Shown one piece after another: positions 39,157 to 47,381 of a stretch of DNA of 64,000 nucleotides. Every line of letters begins with the position of its first letter. Positions within the stretch are counted from its first letter, which is position 1. The stretch spans positions 1 through 64,000 of the forward strand of contig QAKI01000048.1 of the NCBI GenBank assembly GCA_003343905.1, read 5' to 3'. The notes beneath the pieces are model-generated. The model worked only from the letters and a program-made list of their open reading frames with translations, was not told where the DNA came from and did not search any database. Source of the DNA: Subdoligranulum variabile. GTDB lineage: Bacteria > Bacillota > Clostridia > Oscillospirales > Ruminococcaceae. Both the position numbers and the translations under genes were made by a program.

Positions 39157-41700
39157 TCAGCCCTTGACCGCGATATTCACCAGCTTACCCTTGACGTAGA
39201 TTTCTTTCGCAATGGTCTTGCCGGCGATGGCTTCGGCCACGGCGGGTTCCGCCTTGGCCTGGGCGATGGCGTCGGCGCTCTCGATGGCGGCGGGCACCTG
39301 GATGCGGGCCTTGACCTTGCCGTTGACCTGCACGGCGATCTCGATGGTCTGTTCCACGCACTTGGCTTCGTCGTAGGCGGGCCAGGGATGGTAGGCCAAC
39401 TGGTCGGCATGGCCCAACTGCTGCCACAGTTCTTCGGTCATGTGGGGCGCGAAGGGGTTGAGAAGCTGCAGCAGCACCTCGTACTCGGCGCGGTTGGCGC
39501 CGCCGTGGTCGCTGAGGGCGTTGACGTAGATCATCAACTGGGCGATGGCGGTGTTGGCCTTGAGGGCGTCGATGTCCTCGCCCACCTTCTTGATGGTGCG
39601 GTTGGCGACGGCTTCCAGTTCGGGGCGGATGGCGTCGCCGTCCAGCAGCTTTTCGCTCATGCCCCAGATCTTATCCAGGAAACGCTTGCAGCCCTTGATG
39701 GACGAAGTGTTCCAGGGGGCGGCCTTCTCGAAGTCGCCGATAAACATCTCGTACAGGCGCAGGGTGTCGGCGCCGTACTCGGCCACCACGTCGTCGGGGT
39801 TGACTACGTTGCCCAGGGATTTGCTCATCTTGACGATGGGATGCTCGGCCATTTCGCCGTAGGTTTCGACCAGATGGGCGCGGGCGGCCTTCTCGCTGCC
39901 ATACTCGGCCACCAGGCGCTTGCGCTCGGCGTCGGGCAGGTTTTCAAAGGCATGGGGGTTCAGGCCCAGAATCATGCCGTGGCTGGTGCGCTTGGCGTAA
40001 GGCTCCTTGGTGGGCACCACGCCGATATCATACAGGAATTTATGCCAGAAACGGCTGTACAGCAGGTGCAGGGTGGTATGCTCCATGCCGCCGTTGTACC
40101 AGTCCACGGGGCTCCAGTATTCCAGGGCTTCCTTGCTGGCAAGGGCTTCTTTGTTGTGGGGGTCGCAGTAGCGCAGGAAGTACCAGCTCGAACCAGCCCA
40201 CTGGGGCATGGTATCGGTCTCGCGCTTGGCGGGCGCGCCGCAGCAGGGGCAGGTGGTGTTGACCCACTCGGTATGGCGGGCCAGCGGGCTTTCGCCGTCC
40301 TCGCCCGGCTCAAAGTCCTTGATCTCCGGCAGGCGCAGGGGCAGTTGATCCTCCGGCACGGGGACCCAGCCGCACTTTTCGCAGTAGATCATGGGGATGG
40401 GTTCGCCCCAATAACGCTGGCGGCTGAACACCCAGTCGCGCAGTTTGAAGTTGACCTGCTTGTGGCCCTTGCCGTTTTCTTCCAGCCAGGCATACATTTT
40501 TTCCTTGGCGTCCTCCACGCTGAGGCCGTCCAGGAAGCCGGAGTTCACCAGCGTGCCGGTCGCCACATCGGTAAAGGCTTCCTTTTCCAGGTCGCTGGCA
40601 GTCTGGCCCTTGACCACTTCCACAATGGGCAGGCCGAACTTTTTGGCGAATTCCCAGTCGCGGGTGTCGTGGGCGGGCACGGCCATGATGGCGCCGGTGC
40701 CGTAGGTAGCCAGCACATAGTCCGAGATGAAGATGGGCACCTGCTTGCCGTTGACCGGGTTGATGGCTTCGACGCCTTCGATCTTGACGCCGGTTTTTTC
40801 CTTATTGAGTTCGGTGCGCTCAAAGTCGGACTTGCGGGCGGCTTCCTCCTGATAGGCGGCGATGGCTTCGGGGTTTTGGATCAGGCCCGCGTCCACCCAC
40901 TTTTTGATGTAGGCGTGTTCGGGCGAAACGACCATATAGGTGCAGCCGAACAGCGTATCGGCGCGGGTGGTGTAGACCGTCAGCGTATCGCCGGCGGTGG
41001 TGTTGAAGTTGATCTCGGCGCCATGGCTGCGGCCGATCCAGTTGCGCTGCTGGGTCTTGACGCGCTCGATATAATCCACGCCTTCCAGATCGTCGATCAG
41101 GCGGTCGGCGTAGGCCGTGATCTTGAGCATCCACTGGCTCTTGACCTTCTGCACCACGGGGCTGCCGCAGCGTTCGCAGACGCCGTTGACGACTTCCTCG
41201 TTGGCAAGGACGACCTTGCAGCCGGTGCAGTAGTTGACGGTCGTTTCTTTTTTATAGGCCAGGCCCTTTTTGAACAACTGCAGGAAGATCCACTGGGTCC
41301 ACTTGTAGTATTCGGGGTCGGTGGTGTTGATCTCGCGGTCCCAGTCAAAGGACAGGCCCAACGCCTGAAGCTGGCTTTTGAAGCGGGCGACGTTCTTGGC
41401 CGTGACGATCTCAGGGTTGATATGGTTTTTGAGGGCGTAGTTTTCGGTCGGCAGGCCGAAGGCGTCCCAGCCCATGGGGTACAGCACGTTATAGCCGCAC
41501 TGGCGCTTTTTGCGCGCTACGATATCCAGCGCCGTATAGCTGCGCGGATGGCCCACGTGCAGGCCCGCGGCGGAAGGGTACGGGAATTCCACCAGGGCGT
41601 AGAACTTGGGCTTGGTGCGGTCGATCTCGGCATGGAAGGTATGTTCGTCCTGCCAGACTTTCTGCCATTTGGCCTCAACAGACTTGAAATCGTACTTCAC
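39157..41700 (-). CDS. leuS: Leucyl-tRNA synthetase
   Basis: This 847-aa class I synthetase charges tRNA-Leu. It has HVGH (48-51, the HIGH motif), LYPMGWDAFGLPTENYA, the CP1 editing domain with GTGAIMAVPAHDTRDWEF, and KMSKS at about residue 624 (VKMSKSLGNVVNPDD). The bacterial LeuRS anticodon and C-terminal domains complete it. I start at GTG 41700 (MKYDFKSVEAKWQ), because GGGGAGAG is 9 bases before it; the ATG at 41718 lies inside this site. Last gene of the large minus-strand block, followed by its own terminator. Confidence 0.96.
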   Translation of the reverse strand: MKYDFKSVEAKWQKVWQDEHTFHAEIDRTKPKFYALVEFPYPSAAGLHVGHPRSYTALDIVARKKRQCGYNVLYPMGWDAFGLPTENYALKNHINPEIVTAKNVARFKSQLQALGLSFDWDREINTTDPEYYKWTQWIFLQLFKKGLAYKKETTVNYCTGCKVVLANEEVVNGVCERCGSPVVQKVKSQWMLKITAYADRLIDDLEGVDYIERVKTQQRNWIGRSHGAEINFNTTAGDTLTVYTTRADTLFGCTYMVVSPEHAYIKKWVDAGLIQNPEAIAAYQEEAARKSDFERTELNKEKTGVKIEGVEAINPVNGKQVPIFISDYVLATYGTGAIMAVPAHDTRDWEFAKKFGLPIVEVVKGQTASDLEKEAFTDVATGTLVNSGFLDGLSVEDAKEKMYAWLEENGKGHKQVNFKLRDWVFSRQRYWGEPIPMIYCEKCGWVPVPEDQLPLRLPEIKDFEPGEDGESPLARHTEWVNTTCPCCGAPAKRETDTMPQWAGSSWYFLRYCDPHNKEALASKEALEYWSPVDWYNGGMEHTTLHLLYSRFWHKFLYDIGVVPTKEPYAKRTSHGMILGLNPHAFENLPDAERKRLVAEYGSEKAARAHLVETYGEMAEHPIVKMSKSLGNVVNPDDVVAEYGADTLRLYEMFIGDFEKAAPWNTSSIKGCKRFLDKIWGMSEKLLDGDAIRPELEAVANRTIKKVGEDIDALKANTAIAQLMIYVNALSDHGGANRAEYEVLLQLLNPFAPHMTEELWQQLGHADQLAYHPWPAYDEAKCVEQTIEIAVQVNGKVKARIQVPAAIESADAIAQAKAEPAVAEAIAGKTIAKEIYVKGKLVNIAVKG

Positions 41701-41730
41701 AGTAAATTCTCTCCCCATTTGGGGCGGCGC

Positions 41731-42105
41731 TTATTCCGCAGCCCCGTTATTTTCTTCCATCCATTCGCTGGCAGGCACCGGCGCCGCATCGGCCCAGAGG
41801 TGTTCCAGGTCGTAATAGTCGTGTGCCTCCTGCGTAAAGACGTGCACGATGACGCTGCCGTAGTCCAGCAGCACCCAACGCTTGCCGTCGTGGCCCTCGG
41901 TGCGCAGGACGTTGACGCCCTGGCGGCCGAGCTGGAACTCCGCTTCGTCGGCCAGCGCGCCCACATGGGTGGTGGACGTGCCGGTGGCGATGACGAAGTA
42001 TTCGGTCACGGTGGTGAGATCCTCGACGGCCAGAATGTGGACGTTGAGGGCTTTTTTAGCGTCCAGCGCGCGGGCCAGACGGATGGCAAGTTCTCTGCTC
42101 TCCAT
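41731..42105 (-). CDS. rsfS: Ribosomal silencing factor RsfS
   Basis: This 124-aa protein binds ribosomal protein L14 and blocks subunit joining when nutrients are scarce. DLTTVTEYFVIATGTSTTHVGALADE and VLLDYGSVIVHVFTQEAHDYYDLEHLW are the conserved Oligomerisation/RsfS motifs. The ATG at 42105 has AGGAG 10 bases upstream; a TTG at 42114 is the alternative. It sits next to an LCP gene and yqeK-nadD, the common Firmicutes order. Confidence 0.93.
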   Translation of the reverse strand: MESRELAIRLARALDAKKALNVHILAVEDLTTVTEYFVIATGTSTTHVGALADEAEFQLGRQGVNVLRTEGHDGKRWVLLDYGSVIVHVFTQEAHDYYDLEHLWADAAPVPASEWMEENNGAAE

Positions 42106-42128
42106 ATGGTTCAAACTCCTGTCAGAAA

Positions 42129-44078
42129 TTAGGCTGCGGGTTCTTCCTCGCCGGATTCGCCGCCTTCGCTGGTGCTTTCGCCGCTGTCGGCGCCGTCGGT
42201 GCTAGCACTTTCGGCGGGGGTGTTGGGGTCGTTCTCCATGATGTCCGTCACCTGGCTGGAACCGTCGAGGTTTTCGGTATGCTGCTTTTCGTCGGCTTCT
42301 TCCATCAGGCCGCCCATGACCTGGATGTTGGGGTCGGTAGAGGTCAGGTTGGCCGGATCAAAGCCCAGATCCGCGGGATCGTCACAGAGGTTCAGCTCGC
42401 TGGCGTCCACGGGGCCGGTATTCTCGCGGAAATACTGGTTGAGAATATCCGCGTCCTCCTGACGCGCCGGGTAGACCAGCGAACGGTCCCCGTACATGGC
42501 CCCCATCTTGACCGGCAACTGACAGATCATGATCTTGTTGCTGTCCACCTTGAGCATACTGACCGCAAAGCTGATGAGCTTGGAAGCACTGAGGTCGGTC
42601 TCCATATAATTGAGGACGGCGGGGGCCAGTTTGGCCACGTCCCAGATATTGCCGATGCTCTTGAGTTTGCGGAACATCGCCGCATAGAACTGGCGCTGCA
42701 TATTCAGACGACCGATGTCGCCGTCGGGGTAGATATGGCGGGCGCGAAGCATAAACTCCACCGCGTCGCCCTTTAAGGTCTGGTAACCCTGGCTCAGGTG
42801 GCTGCCCTTGTAATCCATATCCATCGGCACATAGAGTTCAACGCCGCCGAACAGGTCCACCAGTTCGGTAAGCATCTCCAGACGGATGGTCATATAACCG
42901 TCGATAGGCAGTTTCAACTGGTCGGCCACCAGTTCGCAGAGGGCCGCCATATTGTTGTTGCCGTCGGACCCCTGGGTCTTGGCCACGCCGTTGATACTGT
43001 AGTTGCTGGACACACTGGGGTCCGTGGTGACCATCAGATCACGGGGGATCTGCAGCATTTTGAGTTCGCCCGTTTCGTTGTTGAAATGGACGTAGAGGAT
43101 CATATCGGTCAGGCCGTCGTTGACATTGGAATCATTGGAAGAACCGGCGGCCAGATTGCCCGTGCTGGAACGGTCCACGCCGGTGACCAGAATGTTCAGT
43201 TCCTTGCCCTGGAATTCCTTGGGCGTGTTGATCAACTGGCTGATTTTGATGCCGCCGCCTTCGGGCGCGATGGCCGACATGATGAAGGCGTAAGCGCCGC
43301 CGAAGATCAGGACGATCACAAGGAAGGTCGAAAGCAGGATCTTCCACCACAGGCCCTTCTTTTTCTTTTTGCCCTTGCTTTTGCCCTTGCCGCCGTCATC
43401 CTTTTTGCCGCCTTTTTTGCCTGCGGGCGCGCCGCTGCCGTTTTTGGGCGGTTTGCGCCCGCCGCTGCCGCCGCTTTTGGCGGAACGGTAGGTGGACTTG
43501 CCGTCCCCGGCAGAGTCCTGCGAACGGCGCTTGCCCGTGGCGGCGGCTTCCATCTGGATGCCGCCCGAAGCGGGGGCCGTATCGGCATCATAGTCATAGG
43601 CGGGTTTGCTGCCGCGGGTGCTGCGCACATCCAGATTCTGGACCTGGGCGCGGGGCTGCCCCTGCTGGGCAGGCTGGCGCACCGGGCGGCGCTGCGCGGG
43701 GAAGTTGACCGTGTTGCCGTACTTGCGCTCGGCCGCGGCACGGTAGGCCATGGCCTGGCGCTGGGCCTGGGTCAGCTCACGCGGGGCTTCGGCCTGATCC
43801 GCCGGGGGCGGGGCCTGCTGCACGCGGCGGGGCTGTTCCACGGGCCGCTGCGGCGGGGTCTGTGCGGGGGTCTGGCGGATATACCGCCCCTGCGCGGTCT
43901 GTGCGGGCTGCTGCACCACGCGGCGGCGGGCGTTCTGGTTGGCCAACTGCTGCGCACGGCGGCGGGCGGCCTCGTACTGGTCCTGATCCGGCACACCGGC
44001 GCCGGGCTGTCGGGGCCGGGCGGCGGGGTACTGGCTTCCGGCGGCCCCAGTGGTATGGAGCTTACGCGGTTCGCTCAT
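42129..44078 (-). CDS. LytR-CpsA-Psr (LCP) family cell-wall polymer ligase
   Basis: This 649-aa membrane enzyme attaches secondary wall polymers to peptidoglycan. A long cytoplasmic N-terminus (1-250) is rich in Gln, Pro and Arg and ends in a Lys/Gly tract (GKKGGKKDDGGKGKSKGKKKK). One helix (about 253-275) and the external LCP domain (about 300-560: TGVDRSSTGN, DGLTDMILYVHFN, MLQIPRDLMV, MLRARHIYPDGDIGRLNMQRQF) follow. An acidic Ser/Glu-rich tail ends it. The cytoplasmic region is unusually long for the family. GGGAGGATACGCCC precedes the ATG. Confidence 0.9.
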   Translation of the reverse strand: MSEPRKLHTTGAAGSQYPAARPRQPGAGVPDQDQYEAARRRAQQLANQNARRRVVQQPAQTAQGRYIRQTPAQTPPQRPVEQPRRVQQAPPPADQAEAPRELTQAQRQAMAYRAAAERKYGNTVNFPAQRRPVRQPAQQGQPRAQVQNLDVRSTRGSKPAYDYDADTAPASGGIQMEAAATGKRRSQDSAGDGKSTYRSAKSGGSGGRKPPKNGSGAPAGKKGGKKDDGGKGKSKGKKKKKGLWWKILLSTFLVIVLIFGGAYAFIMSAIAPEGGGIKISQLINTPKEFQGKELNILVTGVDRSSTGNLAAGSSNDSNVNDGLTDMILYVHFNNETGELKMLQIPRDLMVTTDPSVSSNYSINGVAKTQGSDGNNNMAALCELVADQLKLPIDGYMTIRLEMLTELVDLFGGVELYVPMDMDYKGSHLSQGYQTLKGDAVEFMLRARHIYPDGDIGRLNMQRQFYAAMFRKLKSIGNIWDVAKLAPAVLNYMETDLSASKLISFAVSMLKVDSNKIMICQLPVKMGAMYGDRSLVYPARQEDADILNQYFRENTGPVDASELNLCDDPADLGFDPANLTSTDPNIQVMGGLMEEADEKQHTENLDGSSQVTDIMENDPNTPAESASTDGADSGESTSEGGESGEEEPAA

Positions 44079-44129
44079 GGGCGTATCCTCCCTGTTCATA
44101 GCAATTCACGTTCTGCGGCGCACGGGCCG

Positions 44130-44699
44130 TTAGCGGGCCAGGCGCGCTTTTTGGTATTCATAGGCGGCGGCGCTTTCCGGGTCGAGGGTGCCGCCTTTCT
44201 GTTCTACAAAATCCATGCTCTGTTTCAGTGCTGCGCACAGCGCCTGATCCAGATCCTGCATTTCCAGCCGGCGAAGTTCCTCCACGCCGGGCCAGTCGCG
44301 TTCCGCGCTGGTCATATCGGCCAGATAGAGGATCTTATCCAGCAGGCTCATGCCCGGTTTGCCGGTGGTGTGGCAGCGGATGGCCGAAAGGATCTCCGGG
44401 TCCTGCACCCCCCACTGGGTCTGCGCCAGGATGGCGGCGGCGATGCCGTGCCAGATGGCGGCAGGGCGTGCCGGGGCATTTTCTGCTATTATAGCATTGT
44501 CGGCAAAAATCTGCAACAGTTCGTCCCGGGGCAGCTCTTTGGCGCTGTCATGCAGATAGGCTGCAACGGCGGCCTTTTCGGGGTCTGCGCCCCAGCGCAG
44601 CGCCAACTGAACTGCCATTTTTTTTACATTTTTGGTGTGGGTCCAGCGTTTTTGGCTCAAACGCGGCTTGACCAGTTTCCGGGCTTCCTCACTTGTCAC
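44130..44699 (-). CDS. yqeK: YqeK-type HD-domain Ap4A hydrolase
   Basis: This 189-aa HD-superfamily phosphohydrolase has the HD motif in YLHDSAKELPRDEL, WTHTKNVKKMA and KILYLADMTSAERDW. YqeK enzymes split diadenosine tetraphosphate symmetrically to ADP. GTG start overlaps the nadD stop by 4 bp, the usual Firmicutes nadD-yqeK-rsfS arrangement, with an LCP gene inserted before rsfS. Confidence 0.92.
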   Translation of the reverse strand: MTSEEARKLVKPRLSQKRWTHTKNVKKMAVQLALRWGADPEKAAVAAYLHDSAKELPRDELLQIFADNAIIAENAPARPAAIWHGIAAAILAQTQWGVQDPEILSAIRCHTTGKPGMSLLDKILYLADMTSAERDWPGVEELRRLEMQDLDQALCAALKQSMDFVEQKGGTLDPESAAAYEYQKARLAR

Positions 44700-45319
44700 G
44701 GCTGTTCCTCCTTATGTGTATGCGGGGCGCGGTAAAGGCCCTGCTGCTCGATCATATGCAGCACCGACGCGGGCAGAAGCCCGGGCCACTGTTCGCGCGG
44801 GATGCGCCCGCTGCGCAGGTCGCTGGACGCGCAGGGGTAGCTGACCGCGTGGGCGAACAGCACCCGGCCCCCCGCCTGTTCAAGCCGGCGGGCTGCCGCC
44901 TGCAGGGCGGCTTCCTGCCCGGGGGCGCGGCTTTCGACCACCAGCGCGCACATTTGCAGGATGTCCTGCCAACGCTGCCAGCGGGTGAAGCCCAGCAGCA
45001 TATCGCCGCCGACGGCCAGGTACAGTTCCGCGCCGGGGTAGCGCCGGCGCAGCATTTCCACCGTATGGACGGTGTAGCTGGGGCCGGGGCGGCGCAGTTC
45101 CCAATCGCTGACTTCCACCACCGGCGACACGGCCGTAAAGCAGGCGCACATGGCAAGGCGCACCGCGCCGGGCGTGGCGCTGGCCGCCTTGTGGGGCGGC
45201 ACGCCCGCGGGCATGACGATGGCTTTGTCCGGCCGGAGCAGGGCTAGGGCCGCCTGCAAGTTGTTGATATGTCCATTATGGGGCGGGTCAAAGGTACCGC
45301 CGAACAGAAGGATCTTCAT
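44696..45319 (-). CDS. nadD: Nicotinate-nucleotide adenylyltransferase
   Basis: This 207-aa enzyme makes deamido-NAD from nicotinate mononucleotide and ATP. The nucleotidyltransferase motif GGTFDPPHNGHI is at 6-17, followed by MPAGVPPHK and SYPCASSDLRSGR, the family's second conserved motif. I start at ATG 45319 (MKILLFGG). A longer start at 45343 is possible; neither has a strong ribosome binding site. Confidence 0.94.
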   Translation of the reverse strand: MKILLFGGTFDPPHNGHINNLQAALALLRPDKAIVMPAGVPPHKAASATPGAVRLAMCACFTAVSPVVEVSDWELRRPGPSYTVHTVEMLRRRYPGAELYLAVGGDMLLGFTRWQRWQDILQMCALVVESRAPGQEAALQAAARRLEQAGGRVLFAHAVSYPCASSDLRSGRIPREQWPGLLPASVLHMIEQQGLYRAPHTHKEEQP

Positions 45320-45391
45320 TTTCAGTTCGTCTAAACCATTCAAAATCCGCGCCCCCGCGGCGCGGCTGCGCCGTCAGGAGGGCGGCGCGCC

Positions 45392-45691
45392 TTATTTTTC
45401 CAGCAGCGCGGCGTAGGCGCTCTCTTTGGGCTTGCGCTTGAACAGCACGAATTTGCGGCCGATGACCTGCACGCAGTCCGCGCCGAGGGCTTCGCACAGG
45501 ATCTCGGCGGCTTCCCTGGGGGTGTAGCTGCTGGTCTCCAGCACTTTGAGCTTGATGAGTTCCCGGGCGGCCAGACAGTCGGCCACGCCCTGGATGAGCG
45601 TTTCGTCGATCTCGCCTTTACCGACCAGGAACACGGGTTCCAGGGGGTTGGCTGCGCCGCGCAAAGCGGCGCGCTGTTTGCTGTTGAGCAT
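45392..45691 (-). CDS. yhbY: YhbY-like RNA-binding protein (CRM domain)
   Basis: This 99-aa protein consists of a single CRM domain: LNSKQRAALRGAANPLEPVFLVGKGEIDETLI, then LIKLKVLETSS and QVIGRKFVLFKRK. YhbY binds pre-50S particles and assists ribosome assembly. Neighbouring nadD is the typical Gram-positive order. Confidence 0.92.
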   Translation of the reverse strand: MLNSKQRAALRGAANPLEPVFLVGKGEIDETLIQGVADCLAARELIKLKVLETSSYTPREAAEILCEALGADCVQVIGRKFVLFKRKPKESAYAALLEK

Positions 45692-45723
45692 GGGGCACTC
45701 CTTTTTTATACTTCAAGTTTGTT

Positions 45724-46359
45724 TCAGTCCTGTTTCAAAAATGCAGGCAGTTCCGTGCGCAGTTTTTCCATGGCGCGGCCGCGGTGGCTGATGGCGTCCT
45801 TTTCCTCGTCGGCCAGTTCGGCATAGCTGCGGCGGGTGGTGTTGGGGGTGATGGCCCCGCCGGGCAGGCCCACATAGTCCGGCACGAACAGCGGGTCGTA
45901 GCCAAAACCGTTGTTCCCGGCTTTGGTAAAGGCGATGGAACCGGGGCACTCCCCTTCCACCGTCAGCGTGCGGCCGCCGGGCAGCATGAAGCACACCGCC
46001 GAAACGAACCGTGCCGTCCGCTGCGCGGCGGGGACGTCCTCCATCTCCCGCAGCAGCTTCTGGTTGTTGGCTTCGTCGTCGCCGTGGTGCCCGGCGTAGC
46101 GGGCGCTGTAGACGCCGGGCGCGCCGTGCAGCGCGTCCACGCACAGGCCGGAGTCATCGGCCACCGTGGGCAGGCCGCTGGCCTTGCAGAACGCTTCGGC
46201 CTTGATGCGGGCATTCTCGGCAAAGGTGGAGCCGGTCTCCTCCGGGTCCAGTTCGATGCCCAGTTCCCGCAGGCTTTTGACCTCGTGGCCCATGCGTTCC
46301 AGAATGCGGCGCAGTTCTTTGAGTTTGCCGGCGTTATTGCTGGCGGCACAGATCAGCAT
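45724..46359 (-). CDS. rdgB: dITP/XTP pyrophosphatase (non-canonical purine NTP hydrolase)
   Basis: This 211-aa house-cleaning enzyme hydrolyses dITP and XTP. The substrate motif SNNAGKLKE lies at 7-15; DDSGLCVDALHGAPGVYSARYAG and GNNGFGYDPLF complete the HAM1 set. ATG 46359 has AAGGAGG 8 bases upstream and lies inside the 3' end of ftsY (26-bp overlap), so the two are coupled. Confidence 0.94.
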   Translation of the reverse strand: MLICAASNNAGKLKELRRILERMGHEVKSLRELGIELDPEETGSTFAENARIKAEAFCKASGLPTVADDSGLCVDALHGAPGVYSARYAGHHGDDEANNQKLLREMEDVPAAQRTARFVSAVCFMLPGGRTLTVEGECPGSIAFTKAGNNGFGYDPLFVPDYVGLPGGAITPNTTRRSYAELADEEKDAISHRGRAMEKLRTELPAFLKQD

Positions 46360-47329
46360 ACCAGTCTTCCTCCTTATGGACGGGGACCTCGGGCAGCAGG
46401 GATTCCACAAAGGACTGGGCGTCGAACGGCATCAGGTCGTTGATCTTTTCGCCCACGCCTATAAAGCGGATGGGCAGGCCCAGATTTTCCCACACGCTGA
46501 CGGCACAGCCGCCCTTGGGGGTGCCGTCCAGCTTGGTGAGCACGACGCCGGTGGCCCCGGCGGCCCGGCAAAACTCCTCGGCCTGGCTGATGGCGTTCTG
46601 GCCGGTGATGGCGTCCAGCACCAGCAGCACTTCCAGGCTGGCTTCGGGGCTGGCCTTCTTGACGCTGCGGGAGATCTTGCCCAGCTCGTCCATCAGGCCC
46701 TTCTTGTTGTGCAGGCGGCCCGCGGTGTCGGCAATGACCATATCATAGCCTTTGGCCGTGGCGCTCTGCACCGCGTCAAAGATGACGGCGGCGGGGTCCG
46801 CCCCCTGCCCGGCCTGCACCAGCGGCACACCGGCGCGGTCCGCCCACAGTTCCAGCTGTTCGCTGGCGGCGGCGCGGAAGGTATCGCCCGCGGCCAGCAT
46901 GACCCGCTTGCCCTGCTCTTTGTACAGGTGGGCCAGCTTGGCGATGGTGGTGGTCTTGCCCACGCCGTTGACGCCGATGACCAGGATCACCGCCGGGCGG
47001 CCGTCCAGTTCCATGGGATAGCGCGGGGTCAGTTCCTGGCAGATGATGGCGCGCAGCGCGTCCAGGGCTTCCTCGCCGGTTTTCAGGTGGTTCTGTTCCA
47101 CGGTGTCGCGCAGTTCGTCCACCAGCCGCACGGCGCAGGCGGGGCCTACGTCGGCCAAAATCAGTTGTTCTTCCAGGTCGTTGTACAGGTCGTCGTCGAT
47201 CTGGCAGTTCGTCAGGGTGTTGAGGATGTTCTGGAAAAAGCCGGTGCGGGTCTTTTCCAGCCCGCGCTTCATCTTCTGCTGTTCTTCAAACTCTTTGTCC
47301 GAGATGTTGCGTTTCTTAAAGAAAAACAT
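46334..47329 (-). CDS. ftsY: Signal recognition particle receptor FtsY
   Basis: This 331-aa GTPase docks ribosome-SRP complexes at the membrane. It has a short basic N-terminus (MFFFKKRN) without the acidic A domain of proteobacterial FtsY, a helical N domain (20-105), G1 GVNGVGKTT (119-127), then AGDTFRAAASEQL and DTAGR, TKLDGTPKGG and the GVGEKINDL closing motif. It follows smc directly, a common Firmicutes order. Confidence 0.95.
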   Translation of the reverse strand: MFFFKKRNISDKEFEEQQKMKRGLEKTRTGFFQNILNTLTNCQIDDDLYNDLEEQLILADVGPACAVRLVDELRDTVEQNHLKTGEEALDALRAIICQELTPRYPMELDGRPAVILVIGVNGVGKTTTIAKLAHLYKEQGKRVMLAAGDTFRAAASEQLELWADRAGVPLVQAGQGADPAAVIFDAVQSATAKGYDMVIADTAGRLHNKKGLMDELGKISRSVKKASPEASLEVLLVLDAITGQNAISQAEEFCRAAGATGVVLTKLDGTPKGGCAVSVWENLGLPIRFIGVGEKINDLMPFDAQSFVESLLPEVPVHKEEDWYADLCRQQ

Positions 47330-47381
47330 ACGGAACCTCCTTGGCTAAAATTCAAAGTCTGCCGTCCACGCTGCCGCGCCG

